Shown: piece by piece, positions 23,321-36,024 of the stretch
Position numbering within the stretch: position 1 is the stretch's first letter
Layout of the letters: each line of letters begins with the position of its first letter
Origin: Hemibagrus wyckioides
Lineage: Eukaryota > Chordata > Actinopteri > Siluriformes > Bagridae
DNA: 64,000 nt
Direction: 5' to 3'
NCBI RefSeq assembly: GCF_019097595.1
Contig: NC_080712.1
Span: forward strand, 19,182,146-19,246,145
Notes under the pieces: model-generated
Seen by the model: the letters and a program-made list of their open reading frames with translations, nothing else
What the model was told of the DNA's origin: nothing
Database searches by the model: none
Made by a program: the position numbers and the translations under genes

Positions 23321-24982
23321 AAAAGGAAATGAAAAGGAAATGAATTAATGAATTTCTGTGTTTGGAATGTAGGCTTTGACTTGGTCTATTAACCTGAATG
23401 TAATGGGATGCATGTAGCTGAAGTTTCAGGAAGAAGATATGCACAGTTCTCTTTTAGGCTCTGAATCTCTACCTTGTTGAGTTTGTAAGTGATTTCAAAT
23501 AGAATGAATAATTTTATTTCTGAAAATATATTACATAAATATTACATACAAATGCCAAGGCATGCTATCTGTTATTATGCCTCACAGACTGATGAATGGA
23601 AAAGGTTTTTGAGTGGATTCATTTATCTATTAGCTAGAATATACTATGCTGTTTGTTGGTACTGCCAGCTGATGATATGCCTCTGCATTTTAAAGTTAAG
23701 ATAAAACATCTACCACCTACAGAATAAAACATGAAATGTGAAGATATTTTATAAGCTTAGATAATTACAATCATAGAGATATACATTTTATGGGAAATGG
23801 TGGGAGAGGTGTCCAGATTTCAGATGTATTTTGAATTTTGTGTAGTATCAGAACATACACACACACACACACACACACAAATTGCAGTCTTATTTCCTGT
23901 CAGACTTTCTTGTAGAGAGCTGAGTATCTTACAATCCATTTTAATTTAAATAACTCCTCATTAGACATGAATGTAGCAGGTGGCACAGGGACAGCAAAAG
24001 AGCTATAAAATTCGATTAATGGCTGGTGACATCCTTGACAAAACAGCTCAACAGCCTGGTGTAACTGGAGAAGGTTGGACTTCAGTGATCACACACAATT
24101 GCTATTGTAACCTCACACCTGTGAAAGCGTTCCAGCCCTGGCAGAAATGTGCTTACATTCAAGACTCACATTACTACAGCTTTATTAATAAAACTCTATA
24201 ACAAGAATCAAAACACAGCCTATATGGCAGACATTTACTTCCATCCTTGATTAATTAAAGCAGAGTGGTGCATGTGTAATTACAGCAAGTCAATCCCAGT
24301 TACATTAGAATGATTTTTCACAGCTTCCAGAGTTATGAGTCCAGTGCTTACAGATATAGCAATCTACTACAGTAAAGCTATATAGTATAGATGTTTTTAG
24401 CTCTAGGAGGGACACAGTGAAAAAATTACTGGAGTGAAATTTATTCAAGAAAGGTGTGGTAACAATTACCACAAAACAAATTTTAGCATAATTATCTAGG
24501 CATATTTTAAGAGAGTTTATATGACAGCATATATGATTATTCTCGCTGTAAGTGGTGTCACACACAAACACAACAGTGTGGCACTCCTACAAATTTAAAA
24601 CACTTACTATTTGCATTACACAAACACGATAGATGAGAAACGTATATGAGATTAAAAAATCCCAACATGACCTATTCCAATAACCTGTGTGCACACACAT
24701 ACACACCATACACCTGACTGAGAAACACAATGAGGGTGAATCAAGACACAGAAACACTTGACCTTTCAAAATATTTCATGCAATGCAATTGGCTTAAAGG
24801 CAAGACAAAAAAAAAAGAAATCTTGAAAACAGCCCATCCACAATGCCTACGATTAAATTTAAAGTTCTCTGAGTGCATATGCAAATCGAGTAAAAAAAAG
24901 AAAAACAGCCCAACTTATGCAATTTCGTCTTGTAAACATTACTTGTTTTTTTCTAATTGGCTAAAGTAGTAAAGTAAGTAAT
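23321..24982. other. Non-coding stretch with (CA)n at 23856-23879
   Basis: One (CA)12 tract at 23856-23879 and a CA-rich patch near 24690-24710. No gene or transposon recognised. Confidence 0.45.
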
Positions 24983-25240
24983 ACATTTACATTTAAGCCA
25001 TATGGCTGAAGCCATTATTCAGAGCGACTGAAATGGTTTTTGAAGTCTCCATCAGGTAATGCCATCAGTCTAAAAACTCTGCCTGAAGATAATACAGCAA
25101 GAATTTATTCATTTTTTAACAAGTGCTAGTATTTCAGGGAGAGTTAGGTCTTTAAATGTTGTTTGAAGATGTAAGAGAAGAAGAGTCTTGATGCATGCCT
25201 TCCTTGCACTCTGAGAGATAATGGGACCAGTCAGGAAGAG
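24983..25240 (-). mobile_element. L2-like LINE 3' end, inverted
   Basis: The minus strand carries the same order as the copy at 5.1-5.5 kb: 'ctctcagagtgcaagg', 'gcatcaagactc', 'acctaactctccctgaaat', 'cagagtttttagactgatgg', 'gatggagacttcaaaa', 'cagtcgctctgaata', and then the TTTAAATGTAAATGT tail at the left end (24984-25000). The ORF part is short and broken. Independent insertion of the same family. Confidence 0.65.
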
Positions 25241-28200
25241 TAGAATAAAATATTCTCTGGGTTTTAGTCACATAATTATAAATTCATTTAGTATGGCACT
25301 TAAAGCAATTAGGCAATTCTAGAAATTAGCTTATTTGTGTGTAAAAATTACAGTTTTTGTCATATCTACTGTAGCACTTTTTCAGTGCATAAGATAAACC
25401 TGGAGCTTAAAGGAACATCTGTGATTCAGAGAATACAACACCACCATTCTGCACAGCAGATCAGCAACAATCCTCAGGAGAGCAAAAATGATTTTGAGCA
25501 AGAGTATGGAAACAGGCTGTATGTGTATGTTGGTGAGCAGGGACAGAGAGACAGAGATAGAGACCATTTCAAGGTCAGCATAGTCATTTGTAGTCATCAA
25601 GATTTAATAACTCAATGCTTCTCTCTCTGTAGACTGTGATTGTGACTTACCTTGTGAGGAAACGCTCCATACAAACCCTCATAAAACCAATACGTGAGCA
25701 ATTAATGCTAGCTGTGTAGTATAGGTGCGAGCCCTATAAGAGAGCCAGGCTGTAGATTTGTTCATCTCTAATGAATCCCCTTCAGAATGAGTCATTGGCA
25801 CTGTGTTACAGTGCTGAAAAAGAGTGTATCCATCACCATCAGTGAGAGTGTACACCCACTCCACGCTCAGGCGCAACAACGCAGAATAAATTTCATGGCT
25901 CGTGAAGCAACATGACTAAAGAGCTAAAGAACCAAATTAGTTTAGGAAGTTTAGCTGTGACCCAATTTCCCAAAGTACACATGACATACAAAGTACACAC
26001 AAGTATCCAGGAACAACCTTCTTTGATTCTTTACCTACTTTGATTACAGAGACAGCATAAAAATGGTGCATAAAATAAGTCTGTCCTATAACTGATGCAA
26101 ATCCCACAGACACTGTTAAAGTTTTTTTATGTTTCCTCTTCTCTAATGCATTATTAACAGTACAAAAAACTTCGCTTAAATGCAACTGTACAGATGATAA
26201 TGTTTACATGATTCATGCAAAATGGAACTAGTGCTACTCTAAACCACAAATTTGCTTTTTCCCAGTGCATTAGTCATGTAAAATACCTGCATTTTTTTTC
26301 ATGGATTCTCATCAAGCAAACTATATAGAGAATAAGAAAAACTCAAATGTTACTGGCACAGATGATTTTTAAAAAAGACTACTGTCATCTTTACAAGTTT
26401 TTATTTTGTACAACTTTTCTCAAGTGTTTTATTACATGCATGGAAATGACACTAGCATTTATAAAGTAAAATTTCTTATCTCATTTCTAGTAGTAAGAAA
26501 ACATCTCAGGTGATAACAAAAATGAGACACCAGTATAGAAAGCATCTTGCTATACACAAAGATTACTCAGACTTTTAGGAACAAAGCCAGCCTAATAGCC
26601 TGGATATATAAGATGTTTTCCCGTGACTGTTTGAATTTCTGGAATATTAGCTCGTATTTACAGTGTGAAGGTAAGTTAAAAGATATACAAATATAGAAAA
26701 ATTCTTTATATTTATTCTCAGTTTGTGCTTATCCAATGTTGCCAGATTTTTTCTGAGTACAGCCGTTTGAGAATATTCCTATAGCATGTCATCATTTTTA
26801 TCCATCTAAAATTCTATCCACAAGATTGGTGCAATGTCTTTGATTAAGATGCTGCCACCTCCAGACTCTCCCTAAGAAAAAAATAGTTTTTTATAGACTC
26901 TACAAGAATGATTCAACTAATAGTGTTATGTATATTATCATATCATATATATATTCCATGCCTTAAGGCAAGTGTTTATCTTTAAAAACTTTAAAAAGTC
27001 TAGATGCTATTGAAATATCTCAGACAACTCTACTCAGGAAAATCCTGGCAACATTAGATAAGCACAAGCTGAGACAGAATACAGAGAACTTTTCCAATAT
27101 GAATATATTTTATAAACTACGTGAAGGACCCTGAATACGACCCAGTGTTGCTAAAACAGAATTCCAGGATGAAGTTGTGGTATTGTGATTACTTCAAACT
27201 ATCAGGCAGGGGTGCTGGACTTAATACTTCTCTTCTCTTAAGACAATATCATGTAAGATAAATCACATGTCCAAGGTCAGAATTAAGTGTATGCGAGACA
27301 TGCTTCTGTTTTAAGCAAAATATGCTGCATGTCCACACATTCCAGATAGCATGGAAGTTTGTGGTCTGAATAGCAGTATGTGTATTTTCAGCATTAACTC
27401 AATTCTGAAAGCAGCCCACAGTACAGAGTGCACTTGGCCTTTACGGTAGACTAATCTATATCTGGACTTATGCGTCAGTCATTTTCTAGCTTATTCACTG
27501 GCCAACAGTGACTCTGAGATAGCAGACCAATTGCAGTAAATTATACCCAATACATACTGACAGCTAGTTCTTAAAATTTCAGGTCAATAAAAACAGTAAG
27601 CATTTGTAATGATATGAAGAACTTCTTCTCCCCCGTGCTGCCCTCAACCTTTGTTATATCCCTCAGCTGTCAGTGCAGAAGAACAAATGTGTTGGAAAAC
27701 ACGTCCCTCCTCCAGAGGTTAGAAACACAAACTCACTCATCTTCATCTGCTCTGGAGAAAGCAGGCTCCCAGTGTGTGCAAACAATTAGATGCAAGAAAC
27801 ATTTGTATGGGCCAAGTCTCATTAATAACGATGCTGTCAGGCATATCCTTCAAGCCCTGTGGAGCATCTGAGCCAGGCAGATGCTCCATTCCTGTCAACG
27901 AGCATCTCATTACTGTCTGAAAATCACTTCCTGCTCACATCTGTGGAATCAGAGAACATGCGTAAGTGTTTTGCCACTATGTGCCAATCCAAAAAATTTA
28001 GCTGGATCATTAAGAATCAAGCATTAATTGAGCCTCCAGTAAAGTCATTATGTTGTGCCATTTTGCTTTCTTTGGCTTTCTTGAAGTGCAGGGTTTGCAC
28101 CAGGCACTAAAGAAACCTGAACTGAAGTGACCACTTTTTTAAACATTGTTAAGTTACCAGGGTGTGGAACAGAGCATTGTATGCACAAAGAGTCTACAGA

Positions 28201-28459
28201 TTATACAGAAACAGTGTATACACTGAAAGAAAAGAGGTAACAGTATCCACACTTAAAGTGGTTAAACTAAAATTTTTAAGTTATTAAGTCATTTAATGTG
28301 AGCACATATTCTATTAGCTTTTCTAGTTACAGGTAACACCTGCAGTTACCTGTTGTTTACAAATAAATAACATGAGCAGCAGTTGAACAATTTAACATTA
28401 GAAAAACACTTTTCAGGACTGTGTTTTGTACTTTGTGCTGCGACAAAACCCTTTAATTC
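25241..28459. other. Unassigned stretch (apart from the exon candidate at 25651-25733)
   Basis: No transposon family recognised in 3.2 kb. Small open frames near 27614-27871 and 27859-28110 have no recognisable domain. The segment 27610-27900 is GC-richer than its surroundings and could be conserved non-coding DNA. Confidence 0.4.
25651..25733 (-). CDS. Candidate minus-strand exon, unassigned
   Basis: Flanked on the minus strand by cttatag (acceptor side) and CACAAG/GTAAGT (strong donor). Only one of the three frames is open across all 83 bases, reading GSHLYYTASINCSRIGFMRV then CMERFLTR. No homology recognised. An open frame of this length is not rare by chance, and the plus strand also has splice-like motifs here, so this is a weak call. 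If real, it could belong with the candidates at 32-34.8 kb. Confidence 0.2.
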
Positions 28460-28860
28460 ATACATTTGTGGACACCTAAGCATAACAGTCATTTGTGCTT
28501 GTTTATCAACCCATTCCAGATGAACGCCCCATTTTCTGTTGTAACAACCTCCACTATTCTGGTAAGGGTTTCCACTAGATTTTGGAGCATGGCTATGGGA
28601 ATTTTTCTATTTCACAAAGAACATTAGTGAGTTTAAGCACTGCTGTTGGACAAGGAGGCCTGGAACCCAGTTGCCATTGCACTTCAATCCAAAAGAGTTC
28701 AGTAGAGTTGAGGTTAGAGCTCTGTACAGGCCTCTTGTTTTTCTTACACTTCAATCTTAGCAAAACTTGGTATGTGCACATAGGCATTGTTAAGCTGTAA
28801 CAGCTTTGGGCCTCTTGGTTCCAGTGAAGGGAAATATTAATGCTACAGCATACACTGTGA
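28460..28860 (-). mobile_element. Tc1-like transposase C-terminal relic, longer copy
   Basis: Same family and orientation as 22303-22550. The left end carries catttgtggacacct, close to the family terminus. The minus-strand frame includes a SLTMPMCTYQV segment (from the HDNAP-like catalytic block) and, nearer the end, QWQLGSRPPCPTAVLKLTNV, matching ELERRLRPRPPHPTSVPDLTN. The copy breaks near 28860, before the N-terminal half. Confidence 0.65.
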
Positions 28861-29829
28861 CACATTTGTGAACAATAATTAAGTGTGATGATGAAGTGTA
28901 ATTTCCAAATTAATGTTAAAATATGAATTTCTGGGAAATTATTTCAGTGGATCAAATCTTTTTTTTTTTTCAAAATTAACAGAAATCTGGCAGCATAATA
29001 CAGAAAATAATAGTATGACAGTGTTTGAATAAGTGAAGTAAAACTGTAAAAAGCAACCACTGTGAGATTCTGTAATACTATGATACTATGAAAGCGTCTT
29101 AGGCACCCTTATTTTGTTTTTAATGAAATGTTGTCTTAGATGTTTATTTGATGTCTTGTGCATTGTTTCTTCAGTAGAAGGCAGTTTTTAAAAAGACAAT
29201 TACATTTTCCTCAAAACGAATGTAATTTATGGAAAAAACATACACTATGTACATCAGTAAAGAAAAATAATATAGTTCCATGACAGACCACTTTTATACA
29301 AAAAAAAAGAAAGAAACACAAGCAAAATCAAGTGTGACAGTCAATATCTGTGAGAAAAACTGTCCTTAGACAAAAACCTACTAGCCAAAGTTCTGATAAA
29401 ACTTTATGACGTGTACTTAAGACTCCTGATGCATTTTTAAAGACGTTGTCTTGCCTAATATTAACTTTATTTAATTTAATTCTCTTTGTTTTTGTTCTGG
29501 GAAGGCATTGTTGCCTTCACTACATGTACAACCCACTACATGTACCTAATACCTTTGCACAGTACACAAATAGACAGCTATAAAGGGGATATTACAAGTT
29601 AAACAAGCAGTACGCCAGTGGGTGCCTTATATTCCAGCCTTCTATTTAAACTGCAGTTAGATTTAGTGCTATTTGACACTCTCTCTTACACACTCACTGT
29701 GTAAACTGTTGTCAGGAGTAATTAGCTGGGGCTGTAGGAGGGTCAAACAGCACACAGCTGTATAAGGAAACCTTCTGCCCTGGAGCTTTATGGCTCCCTG
29801 TTCCAGCTTGTTTGGATATGCACATGGGT
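28861..29829. other. Unassigned stretch
   Basis: AT-rich to about 29600. From about 29660 onward it is GC-richer with short runs of purine or pyrimidine bias. No gene seen. Confidence 0.45.
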
Positions 29830-29862
29830 AGAGAGCGAGAGAGAGAGAGAGAGAGAGAGAGG
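29830..29862 (+). repeat. (GA)n microsatellite
   Basis: About 15 GA units with one CG interruption. It sits inside a GC-richer block (29660-29960). Confidence 0.93.
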
Positions 29863-31128
29863 ACAGTGGTCAGGAGTGAGGCACCTGTCTCAATTGCCCC
29901 CGAGAGCCATTCTGCACTCTAATGAGCTCCACCTGCAAGCACACAGCAGTCCACATTCATATCCTAGATACATGTACTACACAGCTACTTTCTCACAGAC
30001 CAGCACTCTAATGAGAAGGCTGTAAAGGTTAGATAAGAAAAGCAATGCACAAAAAAGTCCAAATTAAAGTGTACGAGGGTCACATACACGTACATGTATA
30101 AAGAGAATCTATGGATTTGCAACATATAGAGAATATACCGGTGTGAAACCTTCAATTTCAACGGTGCTGCTTTTTGGAACTATCCATGGTTCTGAATTGC
30201 ACAATAACCAGCACACTGATCATGTAAATGGTCTCCTAAACCTTAAAATAAATTATATGCTGTCAAATTAACATTCTGTCACCACTAAAGTCACTGCTCT
30301 AAATTAGTTAATAGGGTTAATAGTGTTTACTATAGGAACTCAGAGTTGAATAGGAGTGTTTACACACTTCAATCAGCCCAGACATATTAGTTGATTAAAT
30401 CTAAATTAATGAACCATACAAGTTTTAACCATACAAGTTACAGTCACTAAAGGTCACTCTTTCATGAAGGCAGGTGGAAAATTTAATTGAAGCTGGAAAA
30501 TGACAAGTAATTCTGAGTTCAGACTTTAGAGAAAAGGCAAATTCAACATAAAATATATTGGCAAAATTATGTGAAGACCTGACTATCATGTGCATATGTC
30601 TGTCTTCTGCCTGGAAAAAAAAAAACAGTGATAGAATTCATTATCCACTGCATAATACAGACTGAAATAAACAGCGAGCAGGGATTTTCTATCATGTTAA
30701 AACACTTTCCAAAGCTCTGCTGCAGCTTTCAGACCAGGCATAATAGCATAATAAGTGATTGATGACGACCTAACTGAACAATCTTTATATTTTTAAATAT
30801 GTTTATAATACATTAGTGTTCCACTGACACAGGCATGACAAAATGTAGCTTGATTTTACTTTGATGGAGTCTCAGAGACTCCGAACAGCTCCTGCTCTCA
30901 ATGTTGCCTCTGGATTTAACTTAATGGAACATGGGGAAAAAACAAAGTAATTATTTTTGATAAATGATGATAAATGAATAAGCAAGAAGGATAATGGCTA
31001 ATTTCTTTCTAATACTATTAAATGACAATAAATGTACTGCATAGGTAATATGAGTTCTGAGCCTGTTTTAGCAGATCATATTAGCCAAAGAGTTGTAGCT
31101 CTTTAACAAATGACTTTCATTCAATCTG
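29863..31128. other. Unassigned stretch
   Basis: No repeat family or gene recognised. Confidence 0.45.
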
Positions 31129-31129
31129 T

Positions 31130-31153
31130 AAAAAAAAAAAAAAAAAAAAAAAA
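31130..31153 (+). repeat. Poly(A) run, 24 bases
   Basis: Uninterrupted A run. It could be a retroposed tail, but no poly(A) signal or parent sequence is recognised upstream. Confidence 0.9.
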
Positions 31154-31280
31154 CATCCTGCACTGTCTGTTTGTGTACGGTGTCAGCTTAAATGAGCTGT
31201 GAAAATGACTTTCCTCATGGAAGGAGAACAAGATGGGATGTTGAATCTAGCCTGTGCCAATGACTCAGCAACTATAACCA

Positions 31281-31283
<3 letters not shown>

Positions 31284-31316
<33 letters not shown>

Positions 31317-31336
31317 CACACACACACACACACACA
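31284..31336 (+). repeat. (CT)n then (CA)n microsatellite
   Basis: About 14 CT units, a short atca break, then about 11 CA units. Confidence 0.95.
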
Positions 31337-31983
31337 GGTTCAGTGACCATGTACAGCACGTAACCACTATAGTTAAATAAAATTAATAAAAACCCTGGAC
31401 ATTTTATTACTAGTGGGAAAATATAGAAATGGCCTTGTGTTAAAATAAATCTCCAAACAGCAAATACAGTAGTGATTCTCAGCATGGCTCCTGCTCCAAA
31501 CGCACAGAGACAAACAGCCTTCTTTAGGGCACAGCCTTTTCATCAGTTACCACCTGCTAGGAGCCATGAAGAAATGATTAAAGCAGAAGTTCTCCTTTGC
31601 AAAGATTCTTTGTGGCAGGAAATTCAATGCATAGCAATTTTACCTTTTCAATGACATACAGCATGCAAAGCTTTGAATAAAGAGCAAAGAGATCAAGCCT
31701 GATCACTAAATCCAAATGGTGTATTCGGTATGTGAATGAGAACTGACAAAAATATATATACTGCTGCCATACTGAAATATCATTGAAAAATAAACCATAC
31801 TCTCAGTTACATTCTGAGCTCATTAAAATCAAGTAAACAATATTAATCCTAAATATTTTCTGTGTGTTCAAATGCTTTTCTGCTATGACAGTATTATTTG
31901 TAGTTGCAGTCACTGCTGTTTGAGGGATTGAGTATTTTGCTCTTCATATATTGTGAAAAGATAAAAAGACAGTTTTACCTTAC

Positions 31984-32174
31984 CATAATTTGTGCACAAT
32001 GTTTAATCCTTTCAAATGGCAGATAGATTTTCTTCAAATTTATTGCATCAGAGTTTCTTAGCTTCCATAATGATTTTTCACTTGCCAGTAAAAATTCTCT
32101 AAATGTTAATGGGTGCTGTTTACTACAATATTTAGCCTGCAGATATTTCTGCATATCACAAGCAAGTGCAAAAT
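31984..32174 (-). CDS. Candidate minus-strand exon, unassigned (191 bases)
   Basis: On the minus strand the borders are cttgttttcag/ATTTTGC (acceptor with a T-rich tract) and ATTATG/GTAAGG (donor). Between them one frame is open for 63 codons, entering in phase 1 (two leading bases). It includes ALACDMQKYLQAKYCSKQHP, TFREFLLASEKSLWKLRNSD and INLKKIYLPFERIKHCAQIM. The composition alternates charged and hydrophobic residues like real protein, unlike most chance frames here. The nearest upstream candidate (33287-33359) ends in the matching phase. I do not recognise the family. A chance open frame remains possible, because many frames of over 60 codons occur in this window. Confidence 0.3.
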
Positions 32175-32501
32175 CTGAAAACAAGTTTTGCAACAGTTAA
32201 TATGAGGCTATGAGAAGTGTTATACCTTTATTTGTCCTTTGCGTAGGCCTGCATTGAGAAACTGATCAGTAAAAATAGTTAAGGTACATAGAATATTTTG
32301 TTTCTATATGATTGTTTATAGAATCTGGAAACAATCTCTGCCCTGCACACAGATGAACTTATCTACGGAATCAAGCTTGACCTTAGTACCAATCCTCTAG
32401 CCTCTCATCACACCCTTCAACTCTCATCAGACCTTTTACTTTCTTCTGTCCGAGGAAAGGCACACACCTGCTACCCCTCAGTAGGCATGCATACACACTC
32501 A

Positions 32502-32503
<2 letters not shown>

Positions 32504-32532
<29 letters not shown>
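32504..32532 (+). repeat. (CA)n microsatellite
   Basis: About 14 CA units. A 46-codon plus-strand frame with a start in good context follows at 32575-32715 but is not supported as a gene. Confidence 0.93.
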
Positions 32533-32541
<9 letters not shown>

Positions 32542-33286
32542 GATAATCTCAGACACACACTTTCACCAGCAGCCATGTCTTGGCCTGCTGCAGATGATGA
32601 TTACTTTTTCTACCAGAGGCACAAATACTCCAGAGAGACTATTAGGACATGGACTGTGAAGATGACAGGCCTGGAATCTGTCAGGCATTTTCTAAACAGG
32701 TGCACCAACTTGTAAACTTCGAAGGCTCCAGGAAAATATGTACAGAAGTTGAAGCACTCAAAAAGAGAATTATTAAATATGACAAGCTTTTCATAATGAC
32801 ATAGAGAATATAGCTCTATGATCATAACCCCTCCACTTCATAAATCGCTTGTAATCAAAAAATCATTAGTAAACATTTTGAAGCTGTAATCGCTTTGTTC
32901 ACATAATCACTGTTTAGAAATCGCTAATATGCTGGCTTGTGATGCTTGTAATTCGTCGCATCTCTGCTCTTAACACATTCAAAAGATAAATTTGCTCTCA
33001 AGATAAATTTACTCAGTGAACTTACGTACACAAGATTGACAATGGAATTAAGGGAGTTAACACAGCAGTAGAATTATTAGCCAAACCAAAACTTCCAAAG
33101 GCCACGAATAAACCTAACAGTGAATTTGTAGAGGAATAAGAGCATAAAAGAAGAGAAGTATAATTTCAAGACAGGGATGTGGCCTTACCAGTGCCAATTA
33201 GCTTAGGGTGGTGAGTTGGAGGGAGTTAAGGAGCATGTCATCCTAATGTTATGATGAATGTTACATATCTAAGCAGCTTTTCTTAC

Positions 33287-33359
33287 CATGTTGCTGATAT
33301 TTGCTGTTGCTTTGAATTTCAAATCCTGGAAGCAAAAATTCAACAACTGGGCATTTTTT
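33287..33359 (-). CDS. Candidate minus-strand exon, unassigned (73 bases)
   Basis: Minus-strand borders are catctgttgtcag/AAAAAATG and CAACATG/GTAAGA. The open frame reads KKCPVVEFLLPGFEIQSNSK then YQQH and ends with one leftover G. Joined to the next candidate exon (31984-32174, starting AT TTT) that G completes a GAT codon and the frame stays open. This phase agreement is the main evidence that the two are parts of one spliced gene. No family recognised. Needs transcript support. Confidence 0.28.
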
Positions 33360-34014
33360 CTGACAACAGATGGCCACCAAATGTTGTTTGATAGTAAACA
33401 GTGATGCACTGCATGGACGCCATTTATCCATAATAATTTCCAAACTGAATGATTTTGTTAAACACAAGAATGCATCTGATTTTTGGTCTTTCATTACCTT
33501 TATAACTGGCTATATAGTTTGTGTCCTGTGTAGAAAAGCCACAGTAGACTGGAATTAATGACTGTGTGAATGCAGGGTAAAAAGGGATTTGGATATTTGC
33601 TAAACACATTTGGCACTTAAGCTCCATAAGACCATCGCTGACACTAACAAAGCAACCAGCGACCTCTATCACTTAACATTAATTTAACATTACTGTAGCA
33701 GACGGCAGCAGCTTCTTTATTCTCTCAGATGTTTGTAATTGATAAGGCTGCTTTACTCTGAAGTACAAAGGAAATACTAGTCCTACAGGTAAGCTAACAC
33801 TACTTTGTAAGTGATAGCTTGTATGGCTATAGACCACATAAATTCTATCTAAGATAGAATATTGCTTATTTATCAGTTTTTGGGATTGTTGTATGAGAAG
33901 ATAAGAGTAACTGAAGTTGTACTGTAAGTACACATTAAAGGAAAACAGGGCAGAATAGCCACTGTCAGTATGAGCAGGTTATCAGATGATTTTGCTGGAG
34001 GTAGCTTAGGACAC

Positions 34015-34490
34015 ACTGATATTCTTAGGTCACAGTGACCACTTTATTAAAGACAAATATTTCAATTTCCACTTTGAGTCTGAAGCAATTATAGCCTCGA
34101 ATTCATGTTCATGGCAGACAGAAGTGGAACTCAATGTAGTCTTGTTGTAGCTGATCCACCTCATCTGGCCATTTTCCTCTGTCCTCTTTTATAAACAAGG
34201 CATTTCCACCCACAGAACTGAATGTTTTGTTGTTGTTTTTGAGTTTTTTTTGTTTGTTTGTTTGTTTTGTTTTGCATCATTTCGTGTAAACTCTGGAGAC
34301 AGCTGTGTGTTAAAATCCCAGGAGATCAGCAGTTTCTCAAAATACTCAAACCAGCCCATCTGGCACTAACAACCATGTCATGGTAAAAATCACAGAGATC
34401 ACATTTTATCTTCATTCTGATGCCTGATGTGAACATTAACTGAAGCTCTCATGTATATGCATGAGACAAAACTGAATTACTAGTAAATTG
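34015..34490 (-). mobile_element. Tc1-like transposon, inverted, internally deleted
   Basis: The left border near 34028 shows gtgaccactttattaa, a terminal motif of the family seen at 18980-19527. Going right, the sequence matches the reverse of its N-terminal coding region: 'ctggccattttcctctgtcc', a 'gcatttccacccacagaact' block, then after a (TTTG)n stutter 'aggagatcagcagtttctca' and 'caaaccagcccatctggcac'. These last two are the helix-turn-helix coding region. Most of the catalytic half is missing between the left terminus and about 34090. Confidence 0.7.
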
Positions 34491-34681
34491 TCAACATAAT
34501 ATTTTCTGAATATCTTCAATGATCAAGTGTATTCAAAATAGCTCAGTGGTCATCAGCACTGAAATGAAATATATGCCACTGAAAGTTTGCACAGAATCCT
34601 TAAGCAGCTAGTCACAAGGGAAGTTAAAAATTTTCTGAATTCGGGTTGAGACAATGACATTTGGCTTTGAACTTAACTCAC

Positions 34682-34758
34682 ACCTCTCAGTCCTGGGTGC
34701 CATCTGGTGGGCTCGAGAGGCCCGACACAAACTGGTTTTAAAGTCAGACTCCCATTTT
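34682..34758 (-). CDS. Possible further minus-strand exon (77 bases)
   Basis: Acceptor-like aaagtcaccttcag and donor GTGAGT border a segment open in a frame that enters in phase 1 and exits in phase 0 (NGSLTLKPVCVGPLEPTRWH then PGLRG). That exit phase agrees with the entry of the candidate at 33287-33359. A second frame (KWESDFKTSLCRASRAHQ) is also open here, so the reading is ambiguous. Weak. Confidence 0.18.
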
Positions 34759-35946
34759 CTGAAGGTGACTTTGTCTTGTACAGCTGAATACATATACATG
34801 TTTTGCATGTCTGAAGTGTCAGAGAGGGACTTTGGCTCATCACTCCAGAGGTAAAAGAAGTGAAAGCATTAAGTTGGATTCACCTTCCTTATTTCCTCTC
34901 TGCACCCTCTCCTTTCACTACTGTCGTTCTGTGAATTATTACTCACTTCGGTCACATTGGGGGCCCAGAGATAACAGCTAAAGAAGCAGAGGCTCAGGGA
35001 CAGATGAGAGAAGAATGAAATGGAGAGAGATAGAGAAGGCAACTTGCTTAGCATATGGTAGGAGGAAAAACTCAATTTGACTGGGGAACACAAGCACAAA
35101 TTTGCTTTCTGAACAAAACACTGCAGCTCTCATCCATAAATCCAATTTTTCTGCCTCCATGTGACAACTTTAAATGTGTAACAAGTTACAGACTCTCAAG
35201 ATGTAGATTGTGCGCCTCTGCCTGTATGCTCCAGGCCTGTCATGCTGTTTCAAACTGCATGTTCTGGTGTGTGAGATTTTGGAGTGGAGCCTTTTAGCTG
35301 ATGGTCACGGTCGAAGTGCGTGTTCGTAGTGTGACAGAATTAAACACGTGCAATCATACTGTCCTGAATGCTCGAGTCACTCACTGTGACATAGCCACCA
35401 ATCAGACGCACTAGCACTCATCTCCTGCTAGATCTACAGATGACTAATCAAAAATATGTGCCAGTGTATAACTGAGAGAAACGGGGCAATGAAGGCATTA
35501 GCTCAGTGTGAACTCTGCTACACATATATAGCTTTTCCCTCACCCGAGTATACAACATTGTATATATTGTGCCATATTATTAAACATGCATTTTTAAGCC
35601 ATATTATTACATGTAATTTTAAGCATCTGGTGCTACTGTGGACAATTAGAACAATTTTCTCCACAGAGGTCAAACTGGAATCTAAATCATACCTTCTCAG
35701 CAAATAAAAAAACAGTAAAGACAACTCTTTAATTTTTAAAGTGCCCTTCAAAGCTGGTAGCATCTCTGCATGCAGATTAGCTGCAGGGGAGCACAGAGCA
35801 GAATGGAGCTAGTAGTTGAATACAACTTGGTAATGCTACTCAAAATCATTTGAATCACATGTCTACCAAATTATACTAAATTACTATTGAGTAATATCCT
35901 TAACTTAATGTGTTTTTAGCATATTTAGAATTAAAGTGTTTTAAAA
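34759..35946. other. Unassigned stretch
   Basis: Moderately GC-richer around 35120-35420 with several CpGs. A tiny splice-bordered segment on the minus strand (about 34947-34977) would also fit the phase of the exon chain but is too short to trust. No repeat recognised. Confidence 0.35.
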
Positions 35947-36024
35947 AGTGTGTGTATGTGTGTGGGGGTGTGTGTGTGTGTGTGCCCTGATTATGTAAGA
36001 AAATGCCCTGATTATGTAAGAAAA
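35947..36024 (+). repeat. Interrupted (TG)n plus a perfect 2 x 21-bp tandem duplication
   Basis: An imperfect TG tract (35947-35984) runs into two exact copies of a 21-base unit beginning TGCCCTGATTATGTAAG (35983-36003 and 36004-36024). Confidence 0.95.
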
